Part shown: piece by piece, positions 19,505 through 27,439 of the stretch | How positions within the stretch are numbered: the first letter of the stretch is position 1 | Layout: the number at the start of each line of letters is the position of its first letter | Assembly: GCA_028097645.1 (NCBI GenBank) | Contig: JAOHEU010000004.1 | Span: 1-45,511, forward strand | Direction: 5' to 3' | Source of the DNA: Candidatus Pelagibacter sp. | GTDB lineage: Bacteria; Pseudomonadota; Alphaproteobacteria; Pelagibacterales; Pelagibacteraceae | DNA length: 45,511 nt | Made by a program: the position numbers and the translations under genes | The notes under the pieces: generated by a model | Databases searched by the model: none | What the model was told of the DNA's origin: nothing | The model's input: the letters and a program-made list of their open reading frames with translations, nothing else

Positions 19505-19517
19505 AAATGGAAATGAA

Positions 19518-21590
19518 ATGTTTAAAGTATATAAGAAGGAAATAGAAGTAGCAGGAAAGAAGATAAGTTTAGAAACAGGTAAAGTAGCAAGACAGGCAGA
19601 CGGAGCAATCATCGCTTCATGTGGTGAAACAGTTATTTTAGCAACAGTGGTAGGAGCAAAGAAAGTAAATCCGGATATGGATTATTTTCCATTATCAGTT
19701 AACTACCAAGAAAAATATTATGCAGGTGGAAAAATCCCTGGTGGATATTTTAAAAGAGAAGCAAGACCAACTGAAAGTGAAACATTAATATCAAGATTAA
19801 TTGATAGACCTATCAGACCTTTGTTTCCAGACGCATTTAAAAATGAAGTGCAGTTATTACCAACAGTAATTTCATATGACAAAGAAAACCAACCAGATAT
19901 TCTAGCAATCACTGCTTCTTCAGCAGCATTAGCTATTTCAGGAATGCCTTTTATGGGCCCTGTTGGAGCATCTAGAGTAGGTTTTGTTGATGGTAAATAT
20001 ATTTTAAACCCGTCAAAAGTAGAATTAGAAAACTCAAGTTTAGATTTAGTTGTAGCGGGTACCAAAGATGCCGTGCTTATGGTTGAGTCTGAAGCAAATG
20101 GTTTAACAGAAGAAGAAATGTTAAATGCAGTTAAGTTTGGACATAAAGGTTTTGTGCCAGTAATCGAAATGATCGAAGAGCTTGCAAAAGAATGTAGAAA
20201 ACCTGAGTGGACTGTTGAGAAAAAAGATTTATCTGAAGTTAAACAAAAGCTTGAGGAAACTTTTACAGCAGATTTAACAAAGGCTTTTGCTACAAGAGAT
20301 AAGCAAGATAGATCAAATCAGATTTCAGAAATTACGGATAAAGCTAAAAAGCTTTTTGAAGAAAATGAAAATTATTCTGATCTTGATGTTAACTCAGAGC
20401 TTAAAAACTTAGAGAAGAAAATTGTAAGAACTGATATTCTTAAAAACAAAAACAGAATTGATGGTAGAGGATTATCTGATGTAAGACCTATTGAATGTGA
20501 AGTTGGTGTTTTACCAAGAACTCATGGTTCTGCTTTGTTTACTAGAGGAGAAACACAAGCGATTGTAGTTGCCACCTTAGGTACATCTGATGATGAGCAA
20601 AGAATTGAAAGTTTAGATGGTCTTCAAAGAGAACGATTTATGCTTCACTACAATTTCCCTCCTTTTTCAGTGGGTGAAACTGGAAGAATTGGAACTGGAA
20701 GACGAGAAATTGGTCATGGTAAACTAGCATGGAGAGCAATTAACTCCTCACTACCTTCAAAAGAGGCGTTTCCATACACTTTTAGAATAGTATCAGAGAT
20801 TACAGAGTCTAACGGCTCTTCTTCAATGGCTACTGTTTGCGGAACATCTCTAGCATTAATGGATGCTGGGGTTCCAATTAAAGAGCCAGTTGCTGGTATT
20901 GCAATGGGATTAATTAAAGAAGGTGAAGATTTTAGTGTCTTATCAGACATCTTAGGTGACGAAGATCACTTAGGAGATATGGACTTTAAAGTTGCTGGAA
21001 CTAAAGATGGGATAACTTCTCTTCAAATGGATATTAAAATTACAGGTATTACATTTGAAATTATGGAGCAGGCATTAAGCCAAGCTAAAGATGGAAGAGT
21101 TCATATCTTAGGTGAAATGAATAAAGCATTATCAGCTTCAAGAGATGATGTTGGAAAACACACTCCAAAAATGGAACAAGTAACTGTTGATAAAAAAGAC
21201 ATTGCTGCTGTAATTGGAAAAGGTGGAGCAACGATTAGAGAGATCGTTGAAAAATCAGGTGCAAAAGTAGATGTAAATGATGAAGGTGTGGTAACAGTTG
21301 CTGCTCCTGATGAAGAGTCTAGAAACATCGCAATGCAAATGATTAAAGACATCACTGCAAAAGCTGAATTAAATAAAATTTATTCAGGTAAAGTAATGAA
21401 GATTATGGAATTTGGTGCATTTGTTAATTTTTTAGGAAAACAAGATGGCCTGGTTCATATCTCAGAGCTTGCAGATAAAAGAGTGGCTAAAGTAACTGAC
21501 GTTGTCAAAGAAGGTGACGAAGTTAAAGTTAAAGTGATTGGTTTCGATAGAGGTAAAGTGAAACTTTCTATGAAACAAGCTGCTGAATAA
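19518..21590 (+). CDS. pnp: Polyribonucleotide nucleotidyltransferase (PNPase)
   Basis: Phosphorolytic 3'-5' exoribonuclease, core of RNA decay. Two RNase PH domains (starting [25 protein letters not shown] and again at about residue 310), then KH ([14 protein letters not shown], about 560-620) and S1 ([28 protein letters not shown], about 620-688). The 690-residue length is full. The start is the ATG matching the family N-terminus. It ends the rpsO-pnp operon, with a strong terminator 25 bp after the stop. Confidence 0.97.
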   Translation: MFKVYKKEIEVAGKKISLETGKVARQADGAIIASCGETVILATVVGAKKVNPDMDYFPLSVNYQEKYYAGGKIPGGYFKREARPTESETLISRLIDRPIRPLFPDAFKNEVQLLPTVISYDKENQPDILAITASSAALAISGMPFMGPVGASRVGFVDGKYILNPSKVELENSSLDLVVAGTKDAVLMVESEANGLTEEEMLNAVKFGHKGFVPVIEMIEELAKECRKPEWTVEKKDLSEVKQKLEETFTADLTKAFATRDKQDRSNQISEITDKAKKLFEENENYSDLDVNSELKNLEKKIVRTDILKNKNRIDGRGLSDVRPIECEVGVLPRTHGSALFTRGETQAIVVATLGTSDDEQRIESLDGLQRERFMLHYNFPPFSVGETGRIGTGRREIGHGKLAWRAINSSLPSKEAFPYTFRIVSEITESNGSSSMATVCGTSLALMDAGVPIKEPVAGIAMGLIKEGEDFSVLSDILGDEDHLGDMDFKVAGTKDGITSLQMDIKITGITFEIMEQALSQAKDGRVHILGEMNKALSASRDDVGKHTPKMEQVTVDKKDIAAVIGKGGATIREIVEKSGAKVDVNDEGVVTVAAPDEESRNIAMQMIKDITAKAELNKIYSGKVMKIMEFGAFVNFLGKQDGLVHISELADKRVAKVTDVVKEGDEVKVKVIGFDRGKVKLSMKQAAE

Positions 21591-21614
21591 TTAATAGCTT
21601 TAATTAAAATTCTT

Positions 21615-21646
21615 AACCCCTGGAATGAAAGTTCTGGGGGTTTTTT
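21615..21646 (+). terminator. Intrinsic terminator after pnp
   Basis: An 11-bp stem (AACCCCTGGAA, 21615-21625, with TTCTGGGGGTT, 21632-21642; two G-U pairs) with loop TGAAAG is followed by TTTT. Its U-tract overlaps the stop codon of the convergent DUF1737 gene by two bases. It is the clearest intrinsic terminator between two convergent genes in the window. Confidence 0.92.
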
Positions 21647-21851
21647 ATATAGAAGATAAACTAATTTTTTTTGTATATTTTTTCTTAGGAGAACTTTTGA
21701 TTACTGCTTGACCACAACGCATTATGCCTCGTTTTTTATCAAAAGTCATTTTTGGTTCACCATACAATTTCCATCCGTTTGATAAGGCTTCCGTTACACG
21801 ATGACAAAATTTTGATGTATCGTCGTCTGTGATAAATCTATAGCCTTTCAT
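21645..21851 (-). CDS. DUF1737-domain protein
   Basis: Small 68-residue protein of unknown function. It matches the DUF1737 pattern: YRFITDDDTSKFCHRVTEALSNGW, then LYGEPKMTFD and MRCGQAVIK. It ends in a basic tail (KSSPKKKYTKK). No signal peptide or membrane helix; probably cytoplasmic. An AGGA lies about 8 nt upstream of the ATG. It is 50 bp downstream of fabI on the same strand; the spacer holds three phased TTTAACTA repeats. Confidence 0.8.
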   Translation of the reverse strand: MKGYRFITDDDTSKFCHRVTEALSNGWKLYGEPKMTFDKKRGIMRCGQAVIKSSPKKKYTKKISLSSI

Positions 21852-21879
21852 ATGATTTTCCTAATAAACCCATTTTATT

Positions 21880-21908
21880 TTTAACTAAATTTAACTATAT
21901 TTTAACTA
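21880..21908. repeat. Three TTTAACTA repeats at about one helical turn
   Basis: Copies start at 21880, 21890 and 21901 (spacings 10 and 11 bp), in the spacer upstream of the DUF1737 gene; the third overlaps the fabI stop codon. On the minus strand they read TAGTTAAA. Function unknown; could be an operator or AT-rich chance. Confidence 0.6.
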
Positions 21909-22687
21909 ATATTTTTAGGATCTGGCATCCCAACTTTGTTATATCCAGCATCTACGTAGTGAATTTCACCAGTAACACCATTTGCAAGATCACTTAGTAG
22001 ATATAATGCTGAATTTCCAACATCATGGATATCTACGTTTCTTTTAAGGAAAGAATGGTCTTCATTCCATTTGTATAAGAATTTGGCGTCTCCAATAGCA
22101 GAAGCCGCTAATGTTTTAATAGGTCCTGCGCTTATAGCATTAACTCTCATACCTTTAGCACCTAAATCTCTTGCTAGATACTTAACACTAGACTCTAAAG
22201 CTGCCTTACATACTCCCATTACATTGTAGTTTGGAATAGCTTTGCTTGCTTCATAACTTAAGGTGATTAAACTTCCCCCTTCTTTCATTATTTTAGATGC
22301 TTCTTTTGCAACTTCAGTAAATGAGAAACATGAAATTAACATACTTCTTAAAAAGTTTTCTCTAGTAGTGTTTAAATATTCGCCAGATAATTCTGACTTA
22401 TCTGAAAATGCAATTGCATGAACTACAAAATCAATTTCACCCCATTGAGATTTAACATCTTCAAATAATTTTGTTACATCTTCTTTTTTTTCAACATCAC
22501 AGCTAAACGTAGTTTTTGAATTTAATTTTTCTGCTAAAGGAATTACTCTTTTTTTTAAAGCATCACCTAAATAAGTGAACGCAAGTTCAGCTCCAGCTTC
22601 TGCAAGTTTTTGTGAGATGCCCCAAGCGATAGATCTTTCATTGGCAACTCCCATGATTAAACCTTTTTTACCTTTCATCAAACTCAT
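21902..22687 (-). CDS. fabI: Enoyl-ACP reductase (NADH), FabI
   Basis: Last reductive step of each fatty-acid elongation cycle. Short-chain dehydrogenase fold of 261 residues: N-terminal GKKGLIMGVANERSIAWGI (FabI-type NAD motif), and the catalytic region LSYEASKAIPNYNVMGVCKAAL with the FabI-type Tyr-x6-Tyr-Lys arrangement. It lies 3 bp after fabB in a fabA-fabB-fabI operon. The fabA-B-I trio next to irr is the order known from rhizobia. Confidence 0.96.
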   Translation of the reverse strand: MSLMKGKKGLIMGVANERSIAWGISQKLAEAGAELAFTYLGDALKKRVIPLAEKLNSKTTFSCDVEKKEDVTKLFEDVKSQWGEIDFVVHAIAFSDKSELSGEYLNTTRENFLRSMLISCFSFTEVAKEASKIMKEGGSLITLSYEASKAIPNYNVMGVCKAALESSVKYLARDLGAKGMRVNAISAGPIKTLAASAIGDAKFLYKWNEDHSFLKRNVDIHDVGNSALYLLSDLANGVTGEIHYVDAGYNKVGMPDPKNIS

Positions 22688-22690
22688 AAT

Positions 22691-23902
22691 TTAAACCTTT
22701 TCAAAAATTAAAGCAGCGTTAGTTCCACCAAAACCAAAACTATTGGACATTACTGTATTTAAAGTTGCACCAGTTTCAGTTTTTGCAACTATTGGAAATT
22801 TTTTAGCCTCTTCATCCATCTCACTAATGTTTGCTGAGCCAGCAATAAAATTATTTTTCATCATGATTAAACAATAGATTGCTTCATGAACAGATGCAGC
22901 ACCTAATGGATGGCCTGATAAAGATTTAGTTGAACTAATCTTTGGAATATTGTCTCCAAAAGTATTTTTAACAGCATTTAGTTCTGTAATATCTCCAACC
23001 GGAGTAGAAGTTCCGTGAGTATTGATGTAATCAATTTTGTTTTTAGCAGTAGACATAGCCATTTGCATACATCTTACAGCTCCTTCACCAGATGGAGCTA
23101 CCATATCGTATCCATCTGAAGTTGCTCCATAACCAGTTAATTCCGCGTATATTTTAGCACCTCTAGCTTTAGCATGTTCGTATTCTTCAAGCACAAGCAC
23201 TCCTGCACCACCAGCTATAACGAAACCATCTCTTGTTTTGTCATATGCTCTTGATGCTGTCTCAGGAACATCATTATATTTTGATGATAAAGCAGTCATA
23301 GCATCAAACATTGCCGTCATTGCCCAGTGTACTTCTTCACTTCCACCTGCAAACACAACATCCTGTTTACCCATTTGAATTAATTCCATTGAATTCCCAA
23401 TGCAGTGTCCGCTTGTTGCACAAGCTGAACTCATTGTGTAATTGGTTCCTTTAATCTTAAACGGAACAGCAAGAGTAGCAGATGCCGTACTTGCCATTGT
23501 TCTTGGAACAATGAATGGTCCCATTAATTTTGGAGTTTTAGCTCTAGTTTTGTCAGCAGCTAAAATAACATTCTCAATTGAAGGTCCTCCTGAACCCATA
23601 ACTATTCCAGTTTTAAAATTACTTACTTCTGTTTCTTCTAAACCAGAGTCCTCAATTGCTTCTTTCATTGCAATGTAATTGTAAGCTGAACCTGAACCCA
23701 TAAATCTAATTGTCTTTCGATCAATATGATCTTCTAATTTTATATTTGGTTTGCCATGAACATGACTTTTAAGATTATGTTCTTTATATTCTTCAGCATA
23801 AGAAATTCCTGATTTTGAATTGACCAATGATTGATGAACTTCTTCTTGATTATTCCCCAAGCAAGAAACAATTCCTAGTCCTGTTATAACTACTCTTCTC
23901 AT
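22691..23902 (-). CDS. fabB: Beta-ketoacyl-ACP synthase I
   Basis: Condensing enzyme for elongation, needed with FabA for unsaturated fatty acids. The active-site Cys is in [14 protein letters not shown], with the two catalytic His contexts [11 protein letters not shown] and [10 protein letters not shown]. At 403 residues it is full length. The start overlaps the fabA stop by one base, so translation is likely coupled. Confidence 0.96.
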   Translation of the reverse strand: MRRVVITGLGIVSCLGNNQEEVHQSLVNSKSGISYAEEYKEHNLKSHVHGKPNIKLEDHIDRKTIRFMGSGSAYNYIAMKEAIEDSGLEETEVSNFKTGIVMGSGGPSIENVILAADKTRAKTPKLMGPFIVPRTMASTASATLAVPFKIKGTNYTMSSACATSGHCIGNSMELIQMGKQDVVFAGGSEEVHWAMTAMFDAMTALSSKYNDVPETASRAYDKTRDGFVIAGGAGVLVLEEYEHAKARGAKIYAELTGYGATSDGYDMVAPSGEGAVRCMQMAMSTAKNKIDYINTHGTSTPVGDITELNAVKNTFGDNIPKISSTKSLSGHPLGAASVHEAIYCLIMMKNNFIAGSANISEMDEEAKKFPIVAKTETGATLNTVMSNSFGFGGTNAALIFEKV

Positions 23903-24402
23903 TATTTAAACAACCCCACTTTTAAACTTTCTGCTGAATATATTTTTTTATCATCTGCAAAAACTAACCCATTAGCCAAACCAACCGTTGTTCCTCCAGG
24001 TGACATAATTTTTTTCATATCAATTTCATACCTTACATTTTTGACACTCTTAATAACTTCACCAGTAAACTTTACCGTGCCAACTCCAAGAGCTCGTCCT
24101 TTACCCGGGTTTCCAAGCCATCCCAAATAAAACCCAACTAACTGCCACATCGCATCAAGACCTAGGCATCCTGGCATCACTGGATCTCCTTTAAAGTGAC
24201 ATTCAAAAAACCAAAGCTCATCTTTAATATCTAATTCAGCTTTTAATGAGCCTTTATTAAAAGAACCGTTGTTTTCGTTAATCTCAGTTATTCTATCAAA
24301 CATAAGCATTGGAGGAAGGGGTAATTTGGCGTTTCCTGGACCAAAAAGCTTACCATTTCCGCATGTTATAAGATCATCATAGCTATAAGAGTTTTTTTTC
24401 AT
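23902..24402 (-). CDS. fabA: 3-hydroxydecanoyl-ACP dehydratase/isomerase
   Basis: Introduces the double bond of unsaturated fatty acids at the C10 stage. The 166-residue hot-dog protein shows the catalytic region [19 protein letters not shown] (His plus downstream Asp) and [14 protein letters not shown]. It is first in the fabA-fabB-fabI operon, with a predicted promoter whose -35 box falls inside the Irr-type ICE site shared with irr. Membrane lipid unsaturation may therefore be linked to iron or heme status; that link is inference. Confidence 0.96.
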   Translation of the reverse strand: MKKNSYSYDDLITCGNGKLFGPGNAKLPLPPMLMFDRITEINENNGSFNKGSLKAELDIKDELWFFECHFKGDPVMPGCLGLDAMWQLVGFYLGWLGNPGKGRALGVGTVKFTGEVIKSVKNVRYEIDMKKIMSPGGTTVGLANGLVFADDKKIYSAESLKVGLFK

Positions 24403-24455
24403 AAAATTTGAGTTCCCTTAATACTTGATTTAATGGTAATATAATATAATAAAAC

Positions 24456-24484
24456 AGTATAATTTTGTTCTCAGTTTAGAACAA
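24456..24484 (-). promoter_or_regulatory. Predicted fabA promoter
   Basis: On the minus strand TTGTTC (24484-24479), a 17-bp spacer and TATACT (24461-24456) form a good sigma70 promoter, giving a leader of about 47 nt. The -35 box lies inside the ICE box at 24475-24491, so a bound regulator would block polymerase. Confidence 0.55.
24458..24463 (+). promoter_or_regulatory. Predicted -10 box of irr
   Basis: A perfect TATAAT lies 33 bp upstream of the irr ATG. No strong -35 is visible. Start of transcription would be near 24470, placing the ICE box at about +5 to +21. Confidence 0.4.
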
Positions 24485-24491
24485 TTATAAA
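24475..24491. promoter_or_regulatory. Irr iron-control element (ICE box) between irr and fabA
   Basis: Compared with the rhizobial ICE pattern TTTAGAA-N3-TTCTAAA, the sequence here is TTTAGAA-CAA-TTATAAA: the left half-site is perfect and the right one matches 6 of 7. It overlaps the fabA -35 box and the start of the irr transcript. Part of it also belongs to a 7-bp inverted repeat TTGTTCT/AGAACAA (24465-24484). Confidence 0.7.
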
Positions 24492-24496
24492 CAAAA

Positions 24497-24925
24497 ATGA
24501 CAAAAAACTGCAATTTTATTGATAAATTAAGAGAAGCTGGATTAAGACCAACTAAACAACGGGTTAAAATCTGCGAAGTTCTATTTAATAGAGAGAAAAC
24601 ATTTCATTTTACAATTAATGATCTAGCTAAAAAAATTTCTGAGGATTTGAATGAAAAAATATCTTTAGCTACGGTTTATAATACAGTTCATCATTTTGAA
24701 AAAAAAGGTTATCTAAAAGAGATAGCAATAAATAGCGATAAAAGCTATTTTGATACAAATACATCAGCCCACCATCATTTTTATGATGAAGACACTCATG
24801 AATTAATTGATTGTCATCAAAACGATATTGATTCTATTAATATTAAAAATAATGTTACTGGGAAAAAGGTAAAATCAGTCGAAGTTTTGATTAAAGTTGC
24901 GAGTGATAATCAAAATCAAAATTAA
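24497..24925 (+). CDS. irr: Iron response regulator Irr (Fur family)
   Basis: Fur-superfamily transcription factor of 142 residues. Winged helix in the first 80 residues (RPTKQRVKICEVLF, ISLATVYNTVHHFEKKGYL), then a His-rich segment SAHHHFYDEDTHELIDC that corresponds to the heme-responsive HHH region of Irr. In alphaproteobacteria Irr is active at low iron and is inactivated or degraded with heme. The divergent pairing with fabA-fabB-fabI is the known rhizobial arrangement and supports Irr over generic Fur. An ICE box 5 bp before its ATG suggests autoregulation. Confidence 0.88.
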   Translation: MTKNCNFIDKLREAGLRPTKQRVKICEVLFNREKTFHFTINDLAKKISEDLNEKISLATVYNTVHHFEKKGYLKEIAINSDKSYFDTNTSAHHHFYDEDTHELIDCHQNDIDSINIKNNVTGKKVKSVEVLIKVASDNQNQN

Positions 24926-24954
24926 TCTAATAAAATCAATAATTTAAATTATAC

Positions 24955-24971
24955 ATTATAATTATTCTAAA
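24955..24971. promoter_or_regulatory. ICE-type Irr box upstream of rubrerythrin
   Basis: ATTATAA-TTA-TTCTAAA against TTTAGAA-N3-TTCTAAA: the right half-site is perfect and the left one matches 5 of 7. It ends 3 bp before the predicted -35 box of the rubrerythrin promoter. An upstream-adjacent position permits activation or repression. Confidence 0.6.
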
Positions 24972-24974
24972 CTA

Positions 24975-25002
24975 TTGACTTTCAGTTTAAAGGCATTATA
25001 TG
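24975..25002 (+). promoter_or_regulatory. Predicted rubrerythrin promoter
   Basis: TTGACT at 24975-24980, then TATATG at 24997-25002 with a 16-bp spacer (or TTATAT with 15). A clear ribosome-binding site AAGGAG at 25020-25025 follows, 6 nt before the ATG, the best Shine-Dalgarno sequence I saw in the window. Confidence 0.55.
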
Positions 25003-25031
25003 TTCACCATCATTAAATTAAGGAGAAAAAA

Positions 25032-25448
25032 ATGTCATTAAAAGGAACAAAGACAAAAGAAAATCTAGAAGCAGCATTTGCTGGCGAAAGCCAAGCAAAT
25101 AGAAGATATCTTTACTTCGCTCAAAAAGCAGACATCGAAGGATACAATGATGTTGCATCAGTATTTAGATCAACAGCAGAAGGTGAAACAGGTCACGCGC
25201 ATGGTCACCTAGAGTATTTAGAAGAAGTTGGTGATCCAGCCACTGGTTTACCAATTGGTGAAACTAAAGCTAACCTAGCATCAGCAGTACAAGGTGAAAC
25301 ACATGAATATACAGACATGTACCCTGGTATGGCAAAGACGGCTAGAGAAGAAGGATTTGAAGAAATTGCTGATTGGTTTGAAACTTTAGCAAAAGCTGAA
25401 AAATCTCACGCTGGTAAATTCCAAAAAACTTTAGAGTCTATTAGCTAA
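25032..25448 (+). CDS. Rubrerythrin (ferritin-like diiron protein without rubredoxin domain)
   Basis: 138-residue four-helix diiron protein. The predicted ligands are E19 (AGESQANRR), E52 and H55 (AEGETGH), E89 or E92 (QGETHEY), and E123 with H126 (KAEKSH). The C-terminal rubredoxin domain of classic rubrerythrin is absent: there is no Cys in the protein, so an external electron donor would be needed. Likely role: peroxide reduction or iron handling. It has its own promoter, a strong ribosome-binding site and an upstream Irr-type box, and starts a three-gene unit with a Fe-S protein and a DUF3501 protein. Confidence 0.9.
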   Translation: MSLKGTKTKENLEAAFAGESQANRRYLYFAQKADIEGYNDVASVFRSTAEGETGHAHGHLEYLEEVGDPATGLPIGETKANLASAVQGETHEYTDMYPGMAKTAREEGFEEIADWFETLAKAEKSHAGKFQKTLESIS

Positions 25449-25456
25449 CAAATTCT

Positions 25457-25484
25457 TTTAGTGGGCATTAAAATGCCCACTAAA
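25457..25484. terminator. Perfect 13-bp palindromic hairpin after rubrerythrin
   Basis: TTTAGTGGGCATT (25457-25469) and AATGCCCACTAAA (25472-25484) are exact reverse complements separated by two bases. No T-run follows, so it may act as a transcript stabiliser or partial terminator that raises rubrerythrin mRNA over the two downstream genes. Confidence 0.7.
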
Positions 25485-25511
25485 TATTCAAAATAAATTT
25501 CAATTAAAATT

Positions 25512-26843
25512 ATGAGTAAAGAAGGAAGTTTAGACGCCCCTATTCGACATCCTATAGATTTTGAGCATCCAGATTTTTTAAATCCTGAAAAATTAGATGC
25601 TGAAATGAGAAGAGCATTTGATATCTGCCATGGTTGCAGAAGATGTTTTAATTTATGTGACTCTTTTCCAAAACTATTCGATATGATTGATGAGTCTGAA
25701 AATGAGGATGTTGAAAGTTTAAAAAGCGAACAATTTGAACCTGTTGTTGATGCATGTACTTTATGTGATATGTGTTTTATGACTAAATGTCCGTATGTAC
25801 CTCCTCATGATTTTGATTTAGATTTCCCTCACTTAATGTTGAGATATAGAACGGCTCAAAAAAAATTAGGGAAATTACCAAGTGTGCCAACACAATTAGC
25901 CCAAATAGACAGAAACGCAAAAATTGGTGTTATGTTTTCAAAATTAGTTAATTGGGCTTCTAGCATTAAAAACAAATTTTTTAGAAAAATTTTAGAAATT
26001 GTTGCAGGAATTGATAAAAGAGTTCAACTACCAAAATATAATTCAGAAACATTTTCAAATTTTTTTAAAAAAAATAAAGATCAAATAAATTTTCAAACTC
26101 CAAATAAAGATAGAAAGGTTGTAATTTATACGACTTGCTTTGTGAATTTTAATAAAAAAAATACAGGAGTTGCAGCTTTAAAAGTTTTAAAAAAGAATGG
26201 AGTTGAGGTTCAAGAGGCTTATCCAGGATGTTGTGGTATGCCTTTTTTAGAACAAGCAGATCTGCCCAAAGTAGTTGAGCAAGCAAAGAAAGTATCTAAA
26301 GATTTATTAGAGTGGGTTGATAAAGGTTATAAAGTAATCACTCTAACAGCTAGCTGTGGTTTGATGTTAAAATTCGAATGGCCTTTGCTGCTACCTATAG
26401 ATGAGAATATTAAAAGATTATCTTCGAATGTAATGGATATTGATGAGTATGTTGTTGATATAGCAAACAATGAAGGATTGGCTGAGGGATTACAAGAAAT
26501 AGACGGTGGAGTTACAGTTCATAATGCATGTCACGCAAGAGCTCAAAATATGGGTATCAAATCAAGAGATATGTTAAAACTTATTCCAAACGTTAAGTTA
26601 GATGTTGTTGAAAGATGTGCTGGTCATGGAGGTACGTTTGGTGTGATGAAAGACACTCATGATTTAGCAAATAAAGTTGGAAGACCAACAGCTAGACAAA
26701 TTAAGAATAAAAATAATAAGTACATGGCCTCAGATTGCCCATTAGCTGGTAAACATCTAAAGCAATTGGAAGTGGATACAAATATTTCTAATGATGAGGC
26801 GTTACATCCTATCGAATTAATGGCAAAAAGTTATAGATTATGA
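25512..26843 (+). CDS. Fe-S oxidoreductase (GlpC/HdrD-like) with two ferredoxin-type clusters and Cys-rich domains
   Basis: 443 residues, no membrane helix. Two 4Fe-4S motifs lie near the N-terminus: C39-x2-C42-x2-C45-x3-C49 and C82-x2-C85-x2-C88-x4-C93-P. The C-terminal half carries two Cys-rich 'CCG' type domains: TTCFVN with YPGCCGMPF, and NACHARAQ with RCAGHGGTFG, where the second has Ala in place of one Cys. Heterodisulfide-reductase and GlpC relatives transfer electrons in such proteins. Located between rubrerythrin and DUF3501, it is a candidate electron donor for the rubrerythrin. Its true substrate is unknown. It overlaps the next gene by 4 bp (ATGA). Confidence 0.85.
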   Translation: MSKEGSLDAPIRHPIDFEHPDFLNPEKLDAEMRRAFDICHGCRRCFNLCDSFPKLFDMIDESENEDVESLKSEQFEPVVDACTLCDMCFMTKCPYVPPHDFDLDFPHLMLRYRTAQKKLGKLPSVPTQLAQIDRNAKIGVMFSKLVNWASSIKNKFFRKILEIVAGIDKRVQLPKYNSETFSNFFKKNKDQINFQTPNKDRKVVIYTTCFVNFNKKNTGVAALKVLKKNGVEVQEAYPGCCGMPFLEQADLPKVVEQAKKVSKDLLEWVDKGYKVITLTASCGLMLKFEWPLLLPIDENIKRLSSNVMDIDEYVVDIANNEGLAEGLQEIDGGVTVHNACHARAQNMGIKSRDMLKLIPNVKLDVVERCAGHGGTFGVMKDTHDLANKVGRPTARQIKNKNNKYMASDCPLAGKHLKQLEVDTNISNDEALHPIELMAKSYRL

Positions 26844-27439
26844 TCATGCCAAGAGAAAAAAGAGAAATTCTAAAAGAAGACATCATGCCTTTAGATGTTT
26901 ATACAAAAAACAGAAAAGAGCTTAGAAAAAATATTGTAAACTTTAAGAAAGATAGAAGAATTGTACTTGGCCCATACGCCACTTTTTATTTTGAAAGTTA
27001 TGAAACAATGTTGGCTCAAGTTCAAGAGATGCTTTACATTGAAAAAGGTGGTGATGAACAATTAAAAGATGAATTGATAGCTTACAATCCTCTAATACCC
27101 AATGGAAAAGAACTTACAGCCACGTTAATGTTTGAAATTGATAACCCAGTTTCAAGAGCTGCGTTTCTAAGCAAAGTTGGAGGAATTGAAGAAAAAGTTT
27201 TTATTAAAATTGATGGTCAATCAATAAAAGCTATTCCCGAAGAAGATGTTGATAGAACTTCTGCAGAAGGTAAGGCTTCCTCAGTTCAATTTATTCATTT
27301 TAAGTTGAATGATGAACAAATCGAAAAATTCAAATCAGATGGTGTGGAAGTTGAGATTGGAATTGATCACACAGAATATTCACATACTACAAAGCTGAGT
27401 TCAGCAAATTTAAGCTCTTTAGCAGCTGATTTTAGTTAA
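26840..27439 (+). CDS. DUF3501 family protein
   Basis: 199-residue soluble protein without known function. Recognisable DUF3501 stretches are EDIMPLDVYTKNRKELR, RRIVLGPYATFYFESYETMLAQVQEML and YNPLIPNGKELTATLMFE. It contains no cysteine, so it does not itself carry an Fe-S cluster. The ATGA overlap with the Fe-S gene implies coupled translation and perhaps a physical partnership. From memory, DUF3501 genes recur beside this Fe-S oxidoreductase type and rubrerythrin in proteobacteria. A Met two codons in (26846) is an alternative start. Confidence 0.82.
   Translation: MIMPREKREILKEDIMPLDVYTKNRKELRKNIVNFKKDRRIVLGPYATFYFESYETMLAQVQEMLYIEKGGDEQLKDELIAYNPLIPNGKELTATLMFEIDNPVSRAAFLSKVGGIEEKVFIKIDGQSIKAIPEEDVDRTSAEGKASSVQFIHFKLNDEQIEKFKSDGVEVEIGIDHTEYSHTTKLSSANLSSLAADFS

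Noticed and set aside
24497..24925. Reading this gene as a second Fur or as Zur/PerR
   Set aside because: The HHH region, the divergent fabA-fabB-fabI operon and the ICE box fit Irr better.
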